From Agapanthus africanus (lineage: Eukaryota > Streptophyta > Magnoliopsida > Asparagales > Amaryllidaceae): a DNA stretch of 64,000 nucleotides. Below, piece by piece: positions 12,120-23,244 of the stretch (its first letter is position 1; each line of letters opens with the position of its first letter). The notes under the pieces are model-generated. The model ran no database searches and was not told where the DNA came from. It worked only from the letters and a program-made list of their open reading frames with translations. The translations under genes were made by a program, and so were the position numbers. Location: positions 590,062,410 to 590,126,409 of the forward strand of contig CM057344.1 in the NCBI GenBank assembly GCA_030015575.1. Direction: 5' to 3'.

Positions 12120-12952
12120 GTCGTCTCCTCGAGGAAACTACGACACTACTTCCAGGCGCACACTATCCTCGTCCTCACCGAGCGGCCTATAGGGTCTATT
12201 CTCGCCTCCCCCGAATCATTAAGTCGTCTGGAGAAATGGAGGTGGGAATTATCCCAATTCGACATCAAATACCGCCCTAGGCAATCCATCAAAGCGCAGG
12301 TCCTAGCAAACTTCTTGGTCGAATGTACCATTCCCATAAAGGGAGCACGGGACCCGGACCCCAACCCTCGGTCGAAAAAGTACCCGACTCCATCCCTGAT
12401 TAGGTTCTCTACGTTGATGGATCCTCTACCGAGGAAGAGAGCGGGGCTGGCCTTATCATCCGAGGTCCGGACGAAGCAAAAATGGAATACTTTTTGAAGC
12501 TCGGGTTCAGAGCATCAAACAACGTCGCGGAATACGAGGCTTTATTTGCAGGATTGCGAATCGCCTCCGGGGTAGGGCCGAAGACGATCCAGATTGGCAG
12601 CGACTTCGCCCTGGTCGTCGGCCAAGTGACCGGGCGATTTGAGGCCCGGGAACCGCTCATGACAAAGTACCTGGCCGAGGTAAAAAGACTTCGCAAAAAT
12701 TTCGACGAAGTCCTAGTGGAGCAGATTCCCCGGAACCTGAACACCCAGGCCGACGCTTTGAGCAAGCTCGCCTCTTCCTATACGGCCAACCATAGGAGGA
12801 ATATCCTCTTCGAAGTCTTGCCACAGCCTAGCGTGGAAGATGGAGAGGTAACGCTCTAAGTATACACGACTCAGGAGGAAAACCAAGATTGAGAAAGCCC
12901 CTCGTGCAATTCCTAAAATATGGTATGCTTCCGGAAGACCGAGGAGAGGCAT
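12120..12952 (+). pseudogene. Element X: Tat-lineage pol fragment, RNase H tail plus archaeal-type RNase H
   Basis: Two offset frames of one former polyprotein. 12120-12400 gives the end of the retroviral-type RNase H and connection (SSRKLRHYFQAH, then RPRQSIKAQVLANFL). After a frame change, about 12405-12859 gives the archaeal-type RNase H: VDGSS-like start, SNNVAEYEALFAGL, then GSDFALVV, then TQADALSKLAS, the four acidic positions of the fold. A double RNase H is the hallmark of the Tat lineage. 12860-12952 resembles the linker before the integrase zinc finger (YGMLPEDRGE in shifted frames) and is cut at 12953 by element Y. The left end is the insertion of E. It is G/C-richer and diverged from element C's pol, so it is a different Tat family. 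Non-functional fragment. Confidence 0.85.
12948..12952. repeat. Putative target duplication left of Y (GGCAT)
   Basis: Five bases before the TG of Y's left LTR. The partner is not in view because Y's right LTR is truncated by element A. A's own target also happens to be GGCAT, so the match at 16810-16814 must not be used as Y's partner. Confidence 0.4.
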
Positions 12953-14412
12953 TGTAGGGTGTTTTTCGTCACCCCATTGAGATGGGAATACGCGCGCGCT
13001 TGCCAGGCGCATTACAGATCCTCCTTCCTAGGGTAGGCTGGGCTTTATTGATTGTGAGGATCCGAATCTCCGGCAGCCGTGGACTAAGCTGCCGTTAATT
13101 ACCCCCCGCCTTTGGAGCGAGAGAACCTCCGATTGACGGGTCAGACAGGTCATGCGAACTCAATGTGCGGTATTGTGTTTTGACGGGGTTTTGGATATAT
13201 CGGGGGGCCCGCAGAGTTTTTACGGGGGTCCCGCTACCCGGATAGCGGGCTGGGGGTCAAGAGGGTTAGCAGCCCCCTTGCGGGGTGCGGGGCAGCGCCA
13301 CGTTAGAAATTTTTTTCTAACAGGGACAGTGTCGTGGAATGTGTGTGTATCTATATATATATATATACATATATATATAAAAAGGGGAAAAAGCGTCCAA
13401 AGGACGCGTGGGGGCCAGCGCCTCACGTGCATGGCACGCAGGCGCTGGGCGCTGGCGCCTCACGTGCTTGGCACGTGGACGCCAGCGCTCTGGGCGCACC
13501 ACGTGCTTGGCACGTGGGTGCGAGCGCTCTGGGCTCTGGGTGCACCACGTGCTTGGCATGTGGGCGAGAGCGCTCTGGGCGCTAAGCGCACCACGTGCTT
13601 GGCACGCGGGCGCTGGGCGTAAATCAGAAAAGGGGACTTTGTCCCTGTACTGGGAGTTGTGCTCCCGATTTGACCCTTGGAGTTAAACTCCTAAAAAAAG
13701 AGATTAATTTATGGAGTTGAACTCCAACAGATCTTGAATGGAGTTAAACTCCTAAAAAATATTAGAAATGATCAAAGGAGACTGCTTTGTTTCTCCCTTT
13801 TGGCCCTGGATCTTCCCAAGGTGGGATTTCTGGAGATGGGTCTCCTTCTTCTTCCTGTCGGTTGGCTGGATCTTGGAGAAAGGGGGTGAGATTTAAAAAT
13901 CTTTCCTTTTTGAGATCTAATGGAAGATCTGAGCTCCCTTTGTGGGTTTTGTGATGAAAAACTATTTAGTTTTGGAAAAGGAAGAATAAAACTCTTGATT
14001 TAATTCAAAAGAAATGAGAAGGTTTAGAATCTTGAGGAAGGAGAAGGAGACAAAAAAACCCTAGAGTTTTAGAGAATGAAAAAAGTGTCTCTTTTATTCA
14101 TCATCATGTTGCCTTATATAGGCTTACATATTTACATATAACCACTTGGGCTTTACAAAATGGCATTTTGCTCATCCCATGCCTCATGTGCTCTTTCTTT
14201 TTGCACATAAACCATGAGCTTTACAAAAATTTGGCTTTATGCCTATTCATGCATAAAAAATTACATTAAAATTATTTATTACATGATTTTTATGTTGGCA
14301 TGGGGGAGTCCATCCGCTTCATGTTCGGGCTCGACTCGGGCATGGGCCCACTTAGCTTGGGGTTGACTTTGACTTTGACTTGGTCAACCGGGTGCAATTT
14401 TCAACCCCAACA
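12953..14412 (-). mobile_element. Element Y, left LTR
   Basis: Runs from TGTAGGGTG at 12953 to ...CCCCAACA at 14412; the first ~1350 bases are repeated at 15545-16814. The minus strand has a good TATA box, CCTATATAAGG (14113-14123), followed by a pyrimidine-rich leader, so the element probably reads leftward. The segment 13420-13620 is a run of CACGTG-containing GC-rich units (CACGTGCTTGGCACGTG-type), and 13679-13725 has GGAGTTAAACTCC-type palindromes. The exact inner boundary (14412) is inferred from the TG...CA rule. Confidence 0.65.
13345..13382. repeat. AT microsatellite
   Basis: TATATATATATATACATATATATA run inside Y's left LTR; absent from the right copy, where only a short TATATAAAATA-like stretch is seen near 15940. 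Confidence 0.85.
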
Positions 14413-15544
14413 GGCACTCCGCCTTCGGGAAAAAGCTCGTCATTTTATCTGGAGCACTGGGAACCTTTACAAGAAGTCGTACACATAGCCCCTGCTCCGA
14501 CGCGTCGACCCCCACGAAGCCGACTATGTTCTATGAGAGATACACGAAGGGGTCGGCGTAAATAAGCAGTTGGAGGAAGGGAGATCGCCGTGGAAGAAGG
14601 CGTCCAAAGTGGCCCTCCACGCAGTCTATCACCGCCTCGTACGTCTGTTCGGAGCGATCAAGGCTATAAAGATACATATCGTCATGAGAAATTATCTCCC
14701 TGATGAGCACATACGGACGCCCAGCCATTTTCAGAAACACAAAGCTAGAAGGAAGTCAACATACCTTCACTATTTATAGCTTCAACAAAATCTTCCAACG
14801 GCCGAAAGTTTACTCACGCAGCGACGCGAATCGCGGGACGTCTTAATTTTCAGATATGGAATGGCCACGTGTCAGCTATGCCTGTCTTCGAGGGCGATAA
14901 TGCGGCCGCCGAAAGTTTGAACGACGCCCTCACTCCGGGCCCAAGGAAGGTTGAACAACGCCCTCACTCCTGCCAATGCGGCCCGCGGAAGTTTGAACGA
15001 CGCCCCACGAAGGCGCAGATGAGTCTCTAAAGCCCTCCCAACGAGTCCACCGAGCAGCTTCCCTTCTCAATCCATCCCTAGCGGGTAGGTTCCTAACCAT
15101 CTACGCTATGGATCTAAAGCCCTCCTCACGAAGCCACCGAGCAGCTTCCCTGCCCGGTCCATCCCTAGCGAGTAGATTCCTACCCATCTACGCTAAGGAT
15201 CAAAGCCCTCCTCACGAAGCCACTGAGCAGCTTCCCTGCCCGGTCCATCCCTAGAGGGTAGCTTCCTACCCATCTACGCTAAGGATCAAAGCCCTCCTCA
15301 CGAGGCCATCGAGTAGCTTCCGTGCCCGGTCCATCCCTAGCGGGTAGATTCCGACCCATCTACGCTAAGGATCAAAGCCCTCCTCACGAGGCCACCGAGT
15401 AGCTTCCGTGCCCGGTCCATCCCTAGCGGGTAGATTCCTATCCATCTACGCTAAGGATTAAAGCCCTCCTCACGAGGCCACCGAGTAGCTTCCCTGTCCG
15501 GTCCATCCCTGGCAGGTAGATTCCTACCCATCTATACTAAAGAT
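14413..15544 (-). mobile_element. Element Y internal region, no recognisable gag or pol
   Basis: Only about 1.1 kb between the two LTR copies. A minus-strand frame at 14531-14740 (MFLKMAGRPYVLIRE...) and a plus-strand frame at 14380-14565 show no family resemblance I can name. The right half is a tandem repeat. No good PBS follows either LTR. The layout suggests a small non-autonomous LTR element or an internally deleted one. Confidence 0.5.
15029..15543. repeat. Six-copy 86-bp tandem repeat in Y
   Basis: Units start with AAAGCCCTCC at 15029, 15116, 15202, 15288, 15374 and 15460, so the spacing is 87 then 86 bases. Each unit contains CATCCCTAGCGGGTAG and ACCCATCTACGCTAAGG. The array stops next to the right LTR. 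Confidence 0.95.
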
Positions 15545-16814
15545 TGTAGGGTGTTTTTCGTCACCCCATTGAGATGAGAATACGCGCACGCTTGTCAGGC
15601 GCATTACAGATTCCTCCTGCCTGGGGTAGGCTGGGGTTTATTGATTGTGGGGATCCGAATCTCCGGCAGCCGCGAATTAAGTTGCCGTTAATTACCCTTC
15701 GCCTTTGGAGCGAGAGAACCTCTGATTGACGGATCAAACAGGTCATGCGAACTCAATGTTTCGTGTTGTGTTTTGAAGGGGTTTTGGATATATCGAGGGC
15801 CCCGCAGAGTTTTTACGGGGGTCCCGCTACCCGGATAGCGAGCTGGGGGTCAAGGAGGCTAGCAGTCCCCTTGCGGGGTGCGGGGTAGCGCCCCGTTAGA
15901 AATTTTTTCTAATAGGGAAGGCATTTTTATTATGGAGTGTATATAAAATAAGGGGGGAAACGGCGTCCAAAGGACGCGTGAGCGCCAATGCCTCACGTTC
16001 CTAGCATGCGGGCGTTGGGGCGCCGGCGCCTCACGTGCCCTGCACGTAGGCACTGGGCGCTTGGGCGCTTGCGTTAGCGCTGGGCGCTAAATGCTGGGTG
16101 CCAACACCCTACGTGCTTGGCACGGGGCGCTGGGCGTCAGCAGGAAAATGGACTTTGTCCCTACATTAGGAGCTGTGCTCCCGATTTGACTTCTGAAGTT
16201 AAACTCCTAAAAAGAGATTAATTTATGGAGTTGAACTCCAACAGATCTTGAATGGAGTTAAACTCCTAGAATCTTTAGAAATGATCAAAGGGGGCCCCTT
16301 TGTTTCTCTCCCCTTTGGCCCTGTATCTTCCCAAGATGAGATTTTTGGAGATGGGTCTCCTTTTTCTTCCTCTCGGTTGGCTGGATCTTGGAGAAAGGGG
16401 GTGAGATTTAAAAATCTCCCCTTTTTGAGATCTAATGGAAGATCTGAGCTCCCTTTTATGGGTTTTGTGGTGAAAAACTATTTATTTTAGGAAAAAGAAG
16501 AGTAAAACTCTTAATTTAATTCAAAAAGGGAAGAAAGTTTAGAACCTTGAGGAAGGAGAAGGAGGCACAGGCCCTAATTTTTGAGAGAGAGAAAAGGTTT
16601 TTTTTATTTCATTATCATGTTGCCTTATATAGGCTTACACATTTACACATAGCCCCTTGGGCTTTACAAAATGGCATTTTGCCCATCCCATACCTCATGT
16701 GCTCATTTCTTTTACACATGAGCCATGGGCTTTACAAAAATTTGGCTTTATGCCCATTCATGCATAAAAAAATTACATTAAAATTATCTATTACAAGATT
16801 TTTTATTTCGGCAT
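15545..16814 (-). mobile_element. Element Y, right LTR, truncated by insertion of A
   Basis: Second copy of the 12953 repeat, starting TGTAGGGTGTTTTTCGTCACC. It has the same minus-strand TATA box (about 16623-16633). It is interrupted at GGCAT; the left copy continues GGCAT-GGGGGAG (14297-14308), showing that A inserted here and that about 110 bases of this LTR lie beyond A. It has fewer CACGTG units than the left copy. Confidence 0.75.
16810..16814. repeat. Target-site duplication of A, left copy (GGCAT)
   Basis: Immediately precedes TGTTTCCC of A; the uninterrupted target is visible in the other Y LTR at 14297-14301. The right copy is off-window. Confidence 0.7.
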
Positions 16815-17810
16815 TGTTTCCCTAATCAGAGAGCAAAGCTCTATTCAAAATTTGAAATTCGAACTGAGGCAGCACCTCATGAGAGCGATAGCGCCAAGAG
16901 CGCCAGCGCCGAGAGTCAAAGACTCTGAGGCAGCGCCTCACGTGCCAAGCACGAGAGCACTCGCGCCAAGAGCGCCAGCGCTAAGAGTCAAAGACTCTGA
17001 GGCAGCGCCTTACGTGTAAAGCATGAGAGCGCTAGTGCCAAGAGTCAGAGACTCTGAGGCAGCGCCTCACGTGCAAAGCACGAGAGCGCCAGTGCTAGAA
17101 CTAAATGTTCTCGACCATTGGATCAAAGATCCAACGAAGATGATAAATTATCAAAGTACAGAATTAAATTCTGATTGAGAAAATACTCCTCAAATCTTTC
17201 TAAACAAGAAAGATCATGCTCTGTAAATCAGAGCACCGTTGGATCAAAGATCTAATGGTGATTAAAAATCACCAAGATACAGAATAAGTTCTGTATGGGA
17301 AAATATTTTCCCAATCCTGCTAAAAACAAGAAAAATATCTTCTGTAAGACAGAGGCCCTTGGATCAAAGATCCAATGGTGGGGAACATTCCCAAATCAAT
17401 CAGAGATCTCTCAATGAGAGATTTTCTTAACTGATTCAACAAATCAGCCTCCCTTATGTAAAGGACCCAAGACTTCAAGTCTTACAGAGAGAAATCTCCC
17501 TATAAGTTTCAAGTTCGCAGAAAAGAAAAAGAGAAGAACAAGCTCTGAGAAGAAGAACATTCTTCAAGGTAAATAAAAAGAAGAGAGATCATAACATCTC
17601 CTTCATATTTGAGAGTTTAACTCTCACATCAGAAGAACTTCGTTCTTTTTCTAGATCACAGATCTATAAGACAAAGCCTTTCACAAAAACAGAAAAGATT
17701 TTAGCATCCCCTCATAAAAGAAGAACTTGGTTTTTAGATCCATGAGACAAAGTCTCTTATAAACGAGAACTTAATTCTCAGAGCACAGAATTGATCAGAA
17801 CTGCCAAAGA

Positions 17811-18185
17811 AGCGCTTTAGCGCTCCAAGTCTGGCGCTCAAGCACTCCTCGTGTTCCTCACATGGGCGCTATTTTAAAAGAAGCGCTTTAGCGCTCCAAG
17901 TCTGGCGCTCAGCGCCAAAGGCTCCACGTGCTCCTTACGTGGGCGCTATTTTAAAAGAAGCGCTTTAGCGCTCCAAGTCTGGCGCTCAGCGCCAAGCGCT
18001 CCCGTGTTCCTCACGTGAGCGCTATTTTATAAGAAGCGCTTTAGTGCTCCAAGTCTGGCGCTCAGCGCCAAGCGCTCCACGTGCTCCTCATGTGGGCACT
18101 ATTTTATAAGAAGCGCCTTACCGCTCCAAGTCTGGCGCTCAGTGCCAAGCGCTCTACGTTCTCCTCACGTGGGCGCTGAGCAAAT
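17811..18185 (+). repeat. ~77-bp tandem repeat in LTR A, five copies
   Basis: Units start AGCGCTTTAGCGCTCC at 17811, 17882, 17959, 18035 and 18112 and contain CCAAGTCTGGCGCTCAGCG and a CACGTG...CACGTG pair. A similar array is at 21606-21985 in B; C instead has TGCGCTAGCGCA units at the corresponding place. Confidence 0.9.
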
Positions 18186-18539
18186 ACAAAGCGCTCTGTA
18201 AATAAAACCCCAGCGCCATAAAGAGTGTTCAACACTCAATAAAAAACAAAAAGAAAGAGGGGTGTCAGAACCCTAATCAATGCTCAGTATTGTTGAACAA
18301 AAAGGGACTGAGCCCAAACAAGTGTTCAACACTTTATTCAAAACCGAGTGGACTGTGCCCAAGTTGGCAACATGTCCCTAATTCAGATCAACCAAGCCCA
18401 TGTGCTCACAATCTCTTTAATTGGTCTTAGTCCCAAACCTGACTACAGATCTCCCAACCAACATTGGTTTAAGGGTACATCTCTTCACACCTCTGATATG
18501 TGTCGTTGTAATTCTTCAACGTCTTCAGAGAGGTGGCGG

Positions 18540-18720
18540 GTCCCGACAACCAGAAGCTCTACAGAATATGATGTCTTTAAACTTTATAGAATATGATGTC
18601 TTTAAACCCCACAGACTATGATATCTTTAAACCCCACAGACTATGATGTCTTTAAACATGAATTATGATGTCCTTAAGCCCAATGGACCGCAACGTCCTT
18701 AAACTAAAACGATAGAGTCC
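18540..18720 (+). repeat. GGAC-N6-GTCC-type dyad array in LTR A
   Basis: Six degenerate units of about 25-30 bases with (A/G)GACTATGATGTCTTTAAAC cores; the last is GGACCGCAACGTCC followed by TTAAACT. Confidence 0.75.
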
Positions 18721-19274
18721 AAATACTCTTTCGTTGGATCTAAATGATCCTAAAACCTTATTAAGTAGATCTTAGTCTAAAATTAGACTAACGTATCCTT
18801 AACAAACATTTAAGGTGATCTTAATCTAAAACAAGATTAACGATCCTAAAACCAGCCCAAACCCAAATTTAAGAAAATACGGATTTGGACTAATCCATGC
18901 CCTACGGGCGACAACATAAATTAGTCTTCATATACAATCCACGGGCAACCAAAAACAAAACAAACATACACGACACGAAATGAACATCTGGAGAAGGAGA
19001 AAGTGGTTACCGCGATGCGGTAACGTAATTAACTGCAGGGGCTTGCGCCTGCAGGGAAGAGCGTCCCCACAATCAAAAACCCCTTGTAAACGAGGGGGAA
19101 TCTGACGAAGTCTGCTACAGCGGCCGCATATGTCTAAACCTCCGATATACGGTGCCATAAATCAACTTGGCATCTTCAGAGAGGTGGACGGATAAAACCC
19201 AATAGCATCTGCCCCCAAAATTCAGGCCAGACGTCCCAACGTCCCGGTCGCGTCTTTCGGCGGAGAACAGATTC

Positions 19275-19292
19275 TGGCACGACCAGTGGGAC
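19275..19292 (+). other. Primer binding site, element A
   Basis: TGGCACGACCAGTGGGAC, five bases after the LTR end. B has TGGCACGCCCCGTGGGAC (23103) and C has TGGCATGCCCGGTGGGAC (32636). The tRNA was not identified. Confidence 0.75.
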
Positions 19293-19410
19293 CTTTTCCT
19301 CTTTCCACTCCACACTTCGTGTGTCGTGTTCGCGAACAAATCGCGGTTTAATATGGTTGCCCCTGGATTCGAGGTACTAAGATTTGGTGTCTTACTCCCG
19401 TGCAGAGAAA

Positions 19411-20513
19411 ATGGCTTCCAGCTGCACTAACTGCAACAACAACTCCCGCTCCGCCCCGTCTGGATGTGTAATCTACGGGCCCTAAGCGGCCTCCATTTTC
19501 GCAATGCCAGTGGAACAGGTGACACAGGCCACTACAGGATTATTCTTCGGGACCATACTCCCGCCAATGAGCTTCAACGCCCCAGTGCCATCACAGGAAG
19601 CTCCAAAGAAGTAGGTCTTTGATCGGCTTACAACTACCACGGCCCCACTCAACGGGTCGTACATGTCCAACACCTCGGTCTTTAACAGACTAGGCCAAAG
19701 CTCAAGTGGGCCCGTGAAGAAGCCAGCAATACCCGAAGGAGTTATCCCGAAGCGGATAGCTATGCCAACTCCGGTAGATGAAGTCGTCAAAGCGGGTTCC
19801 CTCTTTAAAGGATCGGTCTTCACAAGACTGTCCGTTCCAACTCCCGCTTCAGGCGGAGCCGTCCAAACTGCTTCCCCAACCCAAAATTTAGTCTTTGAGA
19901 GGTTGGACATTTCTTCTCAGCGGACGTCAGTCTTCGATAGGCTGGCACCAACAGCAACCCTTCACCAGAACAGGGGGCATGATGAAGCCACCCCCGTAAC
20001 TGAGCCAATACCGTCTGCAAGACATACTCGACGTCGCCACTGGTGCCGAGTGAGGAGAGCTGGGGGCAGTTCCCCTTCCGGACTTACCCCACCAGCTCCA
20101 ACGGTGGAAGTTGATGCTGCTGTTCCAACCGGGAACAGCTTTGAGCCGCTCAAGAGGGTGCGCAAAAACTCTCCAACTTCCGTATTAAAAAGGACTCCTT
20201 CACCTATTGAAAATGTTACAAAGGCGGAGTCATAACAACCCCCACAGAACTCCTTACCCTAACGACGGAGTGAGCGCTAGCGCGATATTTATTTGAATTG
20301 TGCGGTAGACCAAGCAACGGAGTGAGCGCCTAGCGCGAAAGCCTATAGCGGTAGACCAAGCAACGGAGTGAGCGCCTAGTACGACCTCCAAAATCCACAG
20401 GGTCTGGCGAAGGTCCAAGACTCTGTGATTAACCAAGACTACTCCCGCCGACCGAAGAAAATAAAGGTTTGGCAAGAGAAGGACCACCCCGTCGTACCAT
20501 AGAAGGTATCGTA
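19411..20513 (+). pseudogene. Element A gag, N-terminal half, interrupted by element B
   Basis: From ATG at 19411 (MASSCTNCNNN), in one frame with stops at about 19483 (TAA where B and C have CAA) and 19613 (TAG where B has TCG), then open from there to 20235. Three or more SVFxRL-type motifs (SVFNRL, SVFTRL, VFERL, SVFDRL) lie in this part. The frame reads through the site where B and C both have a stop (HWCRVRRAGG). Bases ~20246-20388 are an insertion absent from B and C, after which homology resumes (PSKIHRVW-type region) until element B cuts in at 20514. The rest of A is beyond the window. Encodes the N-terminal, pre-capsid region of a Tat Gag; not functional. Confidence 0.85.
20246..20388. 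repeat. Filler insertion with short tandem units in A's gag
   Basis: Bases between CCCCCACAG and CCTCCAAAATCC are absent from B (24078-24100). The insert holds three ACGGAGTGAGCGC cores (about 20265, 20317, 20363), the last two preceded by GCGGTAGACCAAGCA. Origin unknown. Confidence 0.75.
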
Positions 20514-23097
20514 TGTTTCCCCCAATCAGAGAGTAAAACTCTATTCAAAATTTGAAATTTGAAATGAGGCAGCGCCTTATAAGAGCGCTCACGCCAAGAG
20601 CGCTCGCGCCAAGAGCGCCAGCGCTAAGAGTCAAAGACTCTGAGGCAGCGCTTCACGTGCAAAGCACGAGAGCGCTTGCGCCAAGAGCGCCAACGCTAAA
20701 GACTCTGAGGCAGTGCCTCACGTGCAAAGCATGAGAGCGTTAGCGCCAAGAGCACTAGCGCCAAGAGTCAAAGGCTCTGAGGCAGCGCCTCACGTGCAAA
20801 GCACGAGAGCGCCAGTGCTAGAAATAAAAGTTCTCCACTCTTGAATCAAAGATCCAACGAAGATGATAAATCATCAAATTACCAGAATAAAATTCTGTTG
20901 AGGAAATAATCCTTAAATCTTTCCAAACAAGAAAGATTGTGCTATGTAAATCAGAGCACCGTTGGATCAAAGATCCAATGGTGATTAAAAATCACCAAGA
21001 TACAGAATAAGTTCTGTATTGGAAAATATTTTCCCAATCTTATTAAAAATAAGAAAAATGTCTTCTGTAAAATAGAAGCCTTTGGATCAAAGATCCAATG
21101 GTGGAAAACATCCCCAAATCAATTAGAAATCTCTCAATGAGAGATTTCCTTAACTGATTCAACAAATCAGCCTCCCCTATATAAAAGACCCAAGACTTCA
21201 AGTCTTGTACAGAGGAAAACCTCCCTATAAGTTTCACGTTCTCAGAAAAGAAAAAGAGAAGAGATAGCTCTAAGAAGAAGAACCTTCTTCAAGGAAAATA
21301 AAAAGAAGAGAGATCATAACATCTCCTCCATATTTGAGAGTTTAATTCTCACATCAGAAGAACTTAGTTCTTTTTCTAGATCACAAAACTATAAGACTCC
21401 ATATTCGAGAGTTTAACTCTCACATCAGAAGAACTTAGTTCTTTTTCTAGATCACAAATCTATAAGACAAAGTCTTTCATAAAAACAGAAGAGATCATAG
21501 CATCTCCTCATAAAAGAAGAACTTAGTTCTTAAATCTATGAGACAAAGTCTCTTATAAACAAGAACTTAATTCTCAGAGCACAGAATTGATCAGAACGGC
21601 CAAAGAAGCGCTTTAGCGCTCCAAGTCTGGCGCTCAGCGCCAAGCGCTCCTCGTGCTCCTCACGTGGGCGCTATTTTAAAAAAAGTGCTTTAGCGTCCCA
21701 AAACAATGCTCGGCGCCAAGCGCTCCACGTGCTCCTCACGTGGGCGATATTTTATAAGAAGCGCCTTAGCACTCCCAGTCAATCGCTCGGCGCCCAGCGC
21801 TCCAAGCGCTCCTCATATGGGCGCTATTTTATAAGAAGCGCTTTAGCGCTCCAAGTCTGGCGCTCCACGTACTCCTCACGTGGGCGCTATTTTATAAGAA
21901 GCGCCTTAGCGCTCCAAGTCTGGCGCTCAGCGCTATGCGCTCCGTGTGCTCCTCACGTGGGCGCTGAGGAAATACAAAGCGCTCTGTAAATAAAACTCCA
22001 GCGCCATAAAGAGTGTTCAACACTCAATAAAAAACAAAAAGAAAGAGGGGTGTCAGAACCCAAATCAATGCTCAGCATTGTTGAACAAAAAAGGGACTGA
22101 GCCCAAACAAGTGTTCAACACTTTATTCAAAACTGAGTGGACTGAGCCCAAGTTGGCCACAAGTCCCTAATTCAAATCAACCAAGCCCATGTGCTTACAA
22201 TCTCTTTAATTGGTCTTAGTCCCAAACATGACTACAGATCTCCCAACCAACATTGGTTCAAGGGTACATCTCTTCATACCCCTGATACATGTCGTTCTAA
22301 TTCCTCAACGTCATCAGAGAGATGGAGGGTCCCAATAACCAATAACTTTTGGTGCGCCCCCAAACGATTAAACCAAAACCTTACAGACTATGATATTTTT
22401 AAACCATACAGACTACGATGTCTTTAAACCATACAGACTACGATGTCTTTAAACCTTACGGACTATGAGGTCATTAACCTCATGGACTATGACGTCCTTA
22501 AACCCAATGGACTGCAACGTCCCTAAACTAAGACGATAGAGCTCAAATGCTCTTTCGTTGGATCAAAAATGATCCTGAACCCCGTTGAGTAGATCTTAGT
22601 CTAAAATTAGACTAACGTATTCTCAACAAAACATTTAAGTTGATCTTAATCTCAAATGAGGTTAACGATCCTTAAAACAAACCCAAACCCAAATCTAAGA
22701 AAATACGGATTTGGACTAATCCACGCCCTACGGGAGAAACATAAATTAGTTTCCGTATACAATCCACGGGCAACACAAAATAAAACAAACACACACGATA
22801 TGAAGTGACCTTCTAGAGCAGGAGAAAGTGGTTATCGCGATGCGGTAACGTAATTAACTACAGGGGCTTGCGCCTGCAGGGAAGAGCGTCCCCACAATCA
22901 AAAACCCCTCAGAAATGAGGGGGGATCTGACAAAGTCTACTACAACGGCTGCATCTGTCTAAACCTTCAATACATAGTGCTATAAATCAACTTAGCATCT
23001 TCGGAGAGATGGATAGATAAAACCAAATAACATCTGCCCCCCCCCAAATTTAGGCCAGACGTCCGTACGTCCCGGTCGCGTCTTTCGGCGGTAAACA
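20514..23097 (+). mobile_element. Element B: 5' LTR
   Basis: TGTTTCCCCCAATCAG at 20514 to ...GTAAACA at 23097. Collinear with LTR A. TATA box CTATATAAAAG at 21178-21188. GC-rich ~77-bp units at 21606-21985, a dyad array at 22380-22520, and the conserved 3' portion 22690-23040. Confidence 0.9.
21178..21188 (+). promoter_or_regulatory. TATA box, LTR B
   Basis: CTATATAAAAG, aligned with CACTATAAAAAGG in both C LTRs (30703-30715; 51447-51459) at the same place between palindromic blocks. Likely the retrotransposon promoter. Confidence 0.65.
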
Positions 23098-23102
23098 GAT
23101 TC

Positions 23103-23120
23103 TGGCACGCCCCGTGGGAC
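23103..23120 (+). other. Primer binding site, element B
   Basis: TGGCACGCCCCGTGGGAC five bases after the LTR end; see A and C for the aligned sites. Confidence 0.75.
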
Positions 23121-23244
23121 CTTTTTCTCTTTCCACTCCACACTTCGTGTGTCGTGTTCGCGATCAAATCACGGTTTAATATGGTTGCCCCTAGATTCGA
23201 GGTACTAAGATTTGGTGTCTTGCTCCATGCAGAAAAGAAGAGCA

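Larger units (their letters stand above)
16815..19269 (+). mobile_element. Element A: 5' LTR (Tat lineage)
   Basis: TGTTTCCCTAATCAG at 16815 to ...GAGAACA at 19269, just before the PBS. Landmarks are shared in order with the LTRs of B and C: AGAGCAAAGCTCT-type palindromes, a GC-rich tandem block, GGAC-N6-GTCC units, a conserved CTACGGGCGAC block, the CTGCAGG...CCTGCAG palindrome and AACTTGGCATCTTC. The TATA box seen in B (CTATATAAAAG) is degraded here to TTATGTAAAGG near 17454. The LTR most resembles B's. Confidence 0.9.

Noticed and set aside
12040-12120. TATA-like CTATATATATAC followed by ATG (12090), resembling a host gene promoter and start
   Set aside because: The segment aligns with the reverse complement of the first ~90 bases of copia G's LTR, so it is the outer end of E's LTR; the in-frame join to gypsy coding is accidental.
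13152-13686. Overlapping Ala/Trp/His-rich frames on both strands
   Set aside because: Translations of GC-rich CACGTG units in Y's LTR; not conserved in the second LTR copy.
16810-16814. GGCAT here as the right target duplication of Y (matches 12948-12952)
   Set aside because: The same GGCAT occurs inside the left Y LTR at 14297-14301, so this copy is Y LTR sequence used as A's target; the match to Y's left flank is coincidental.
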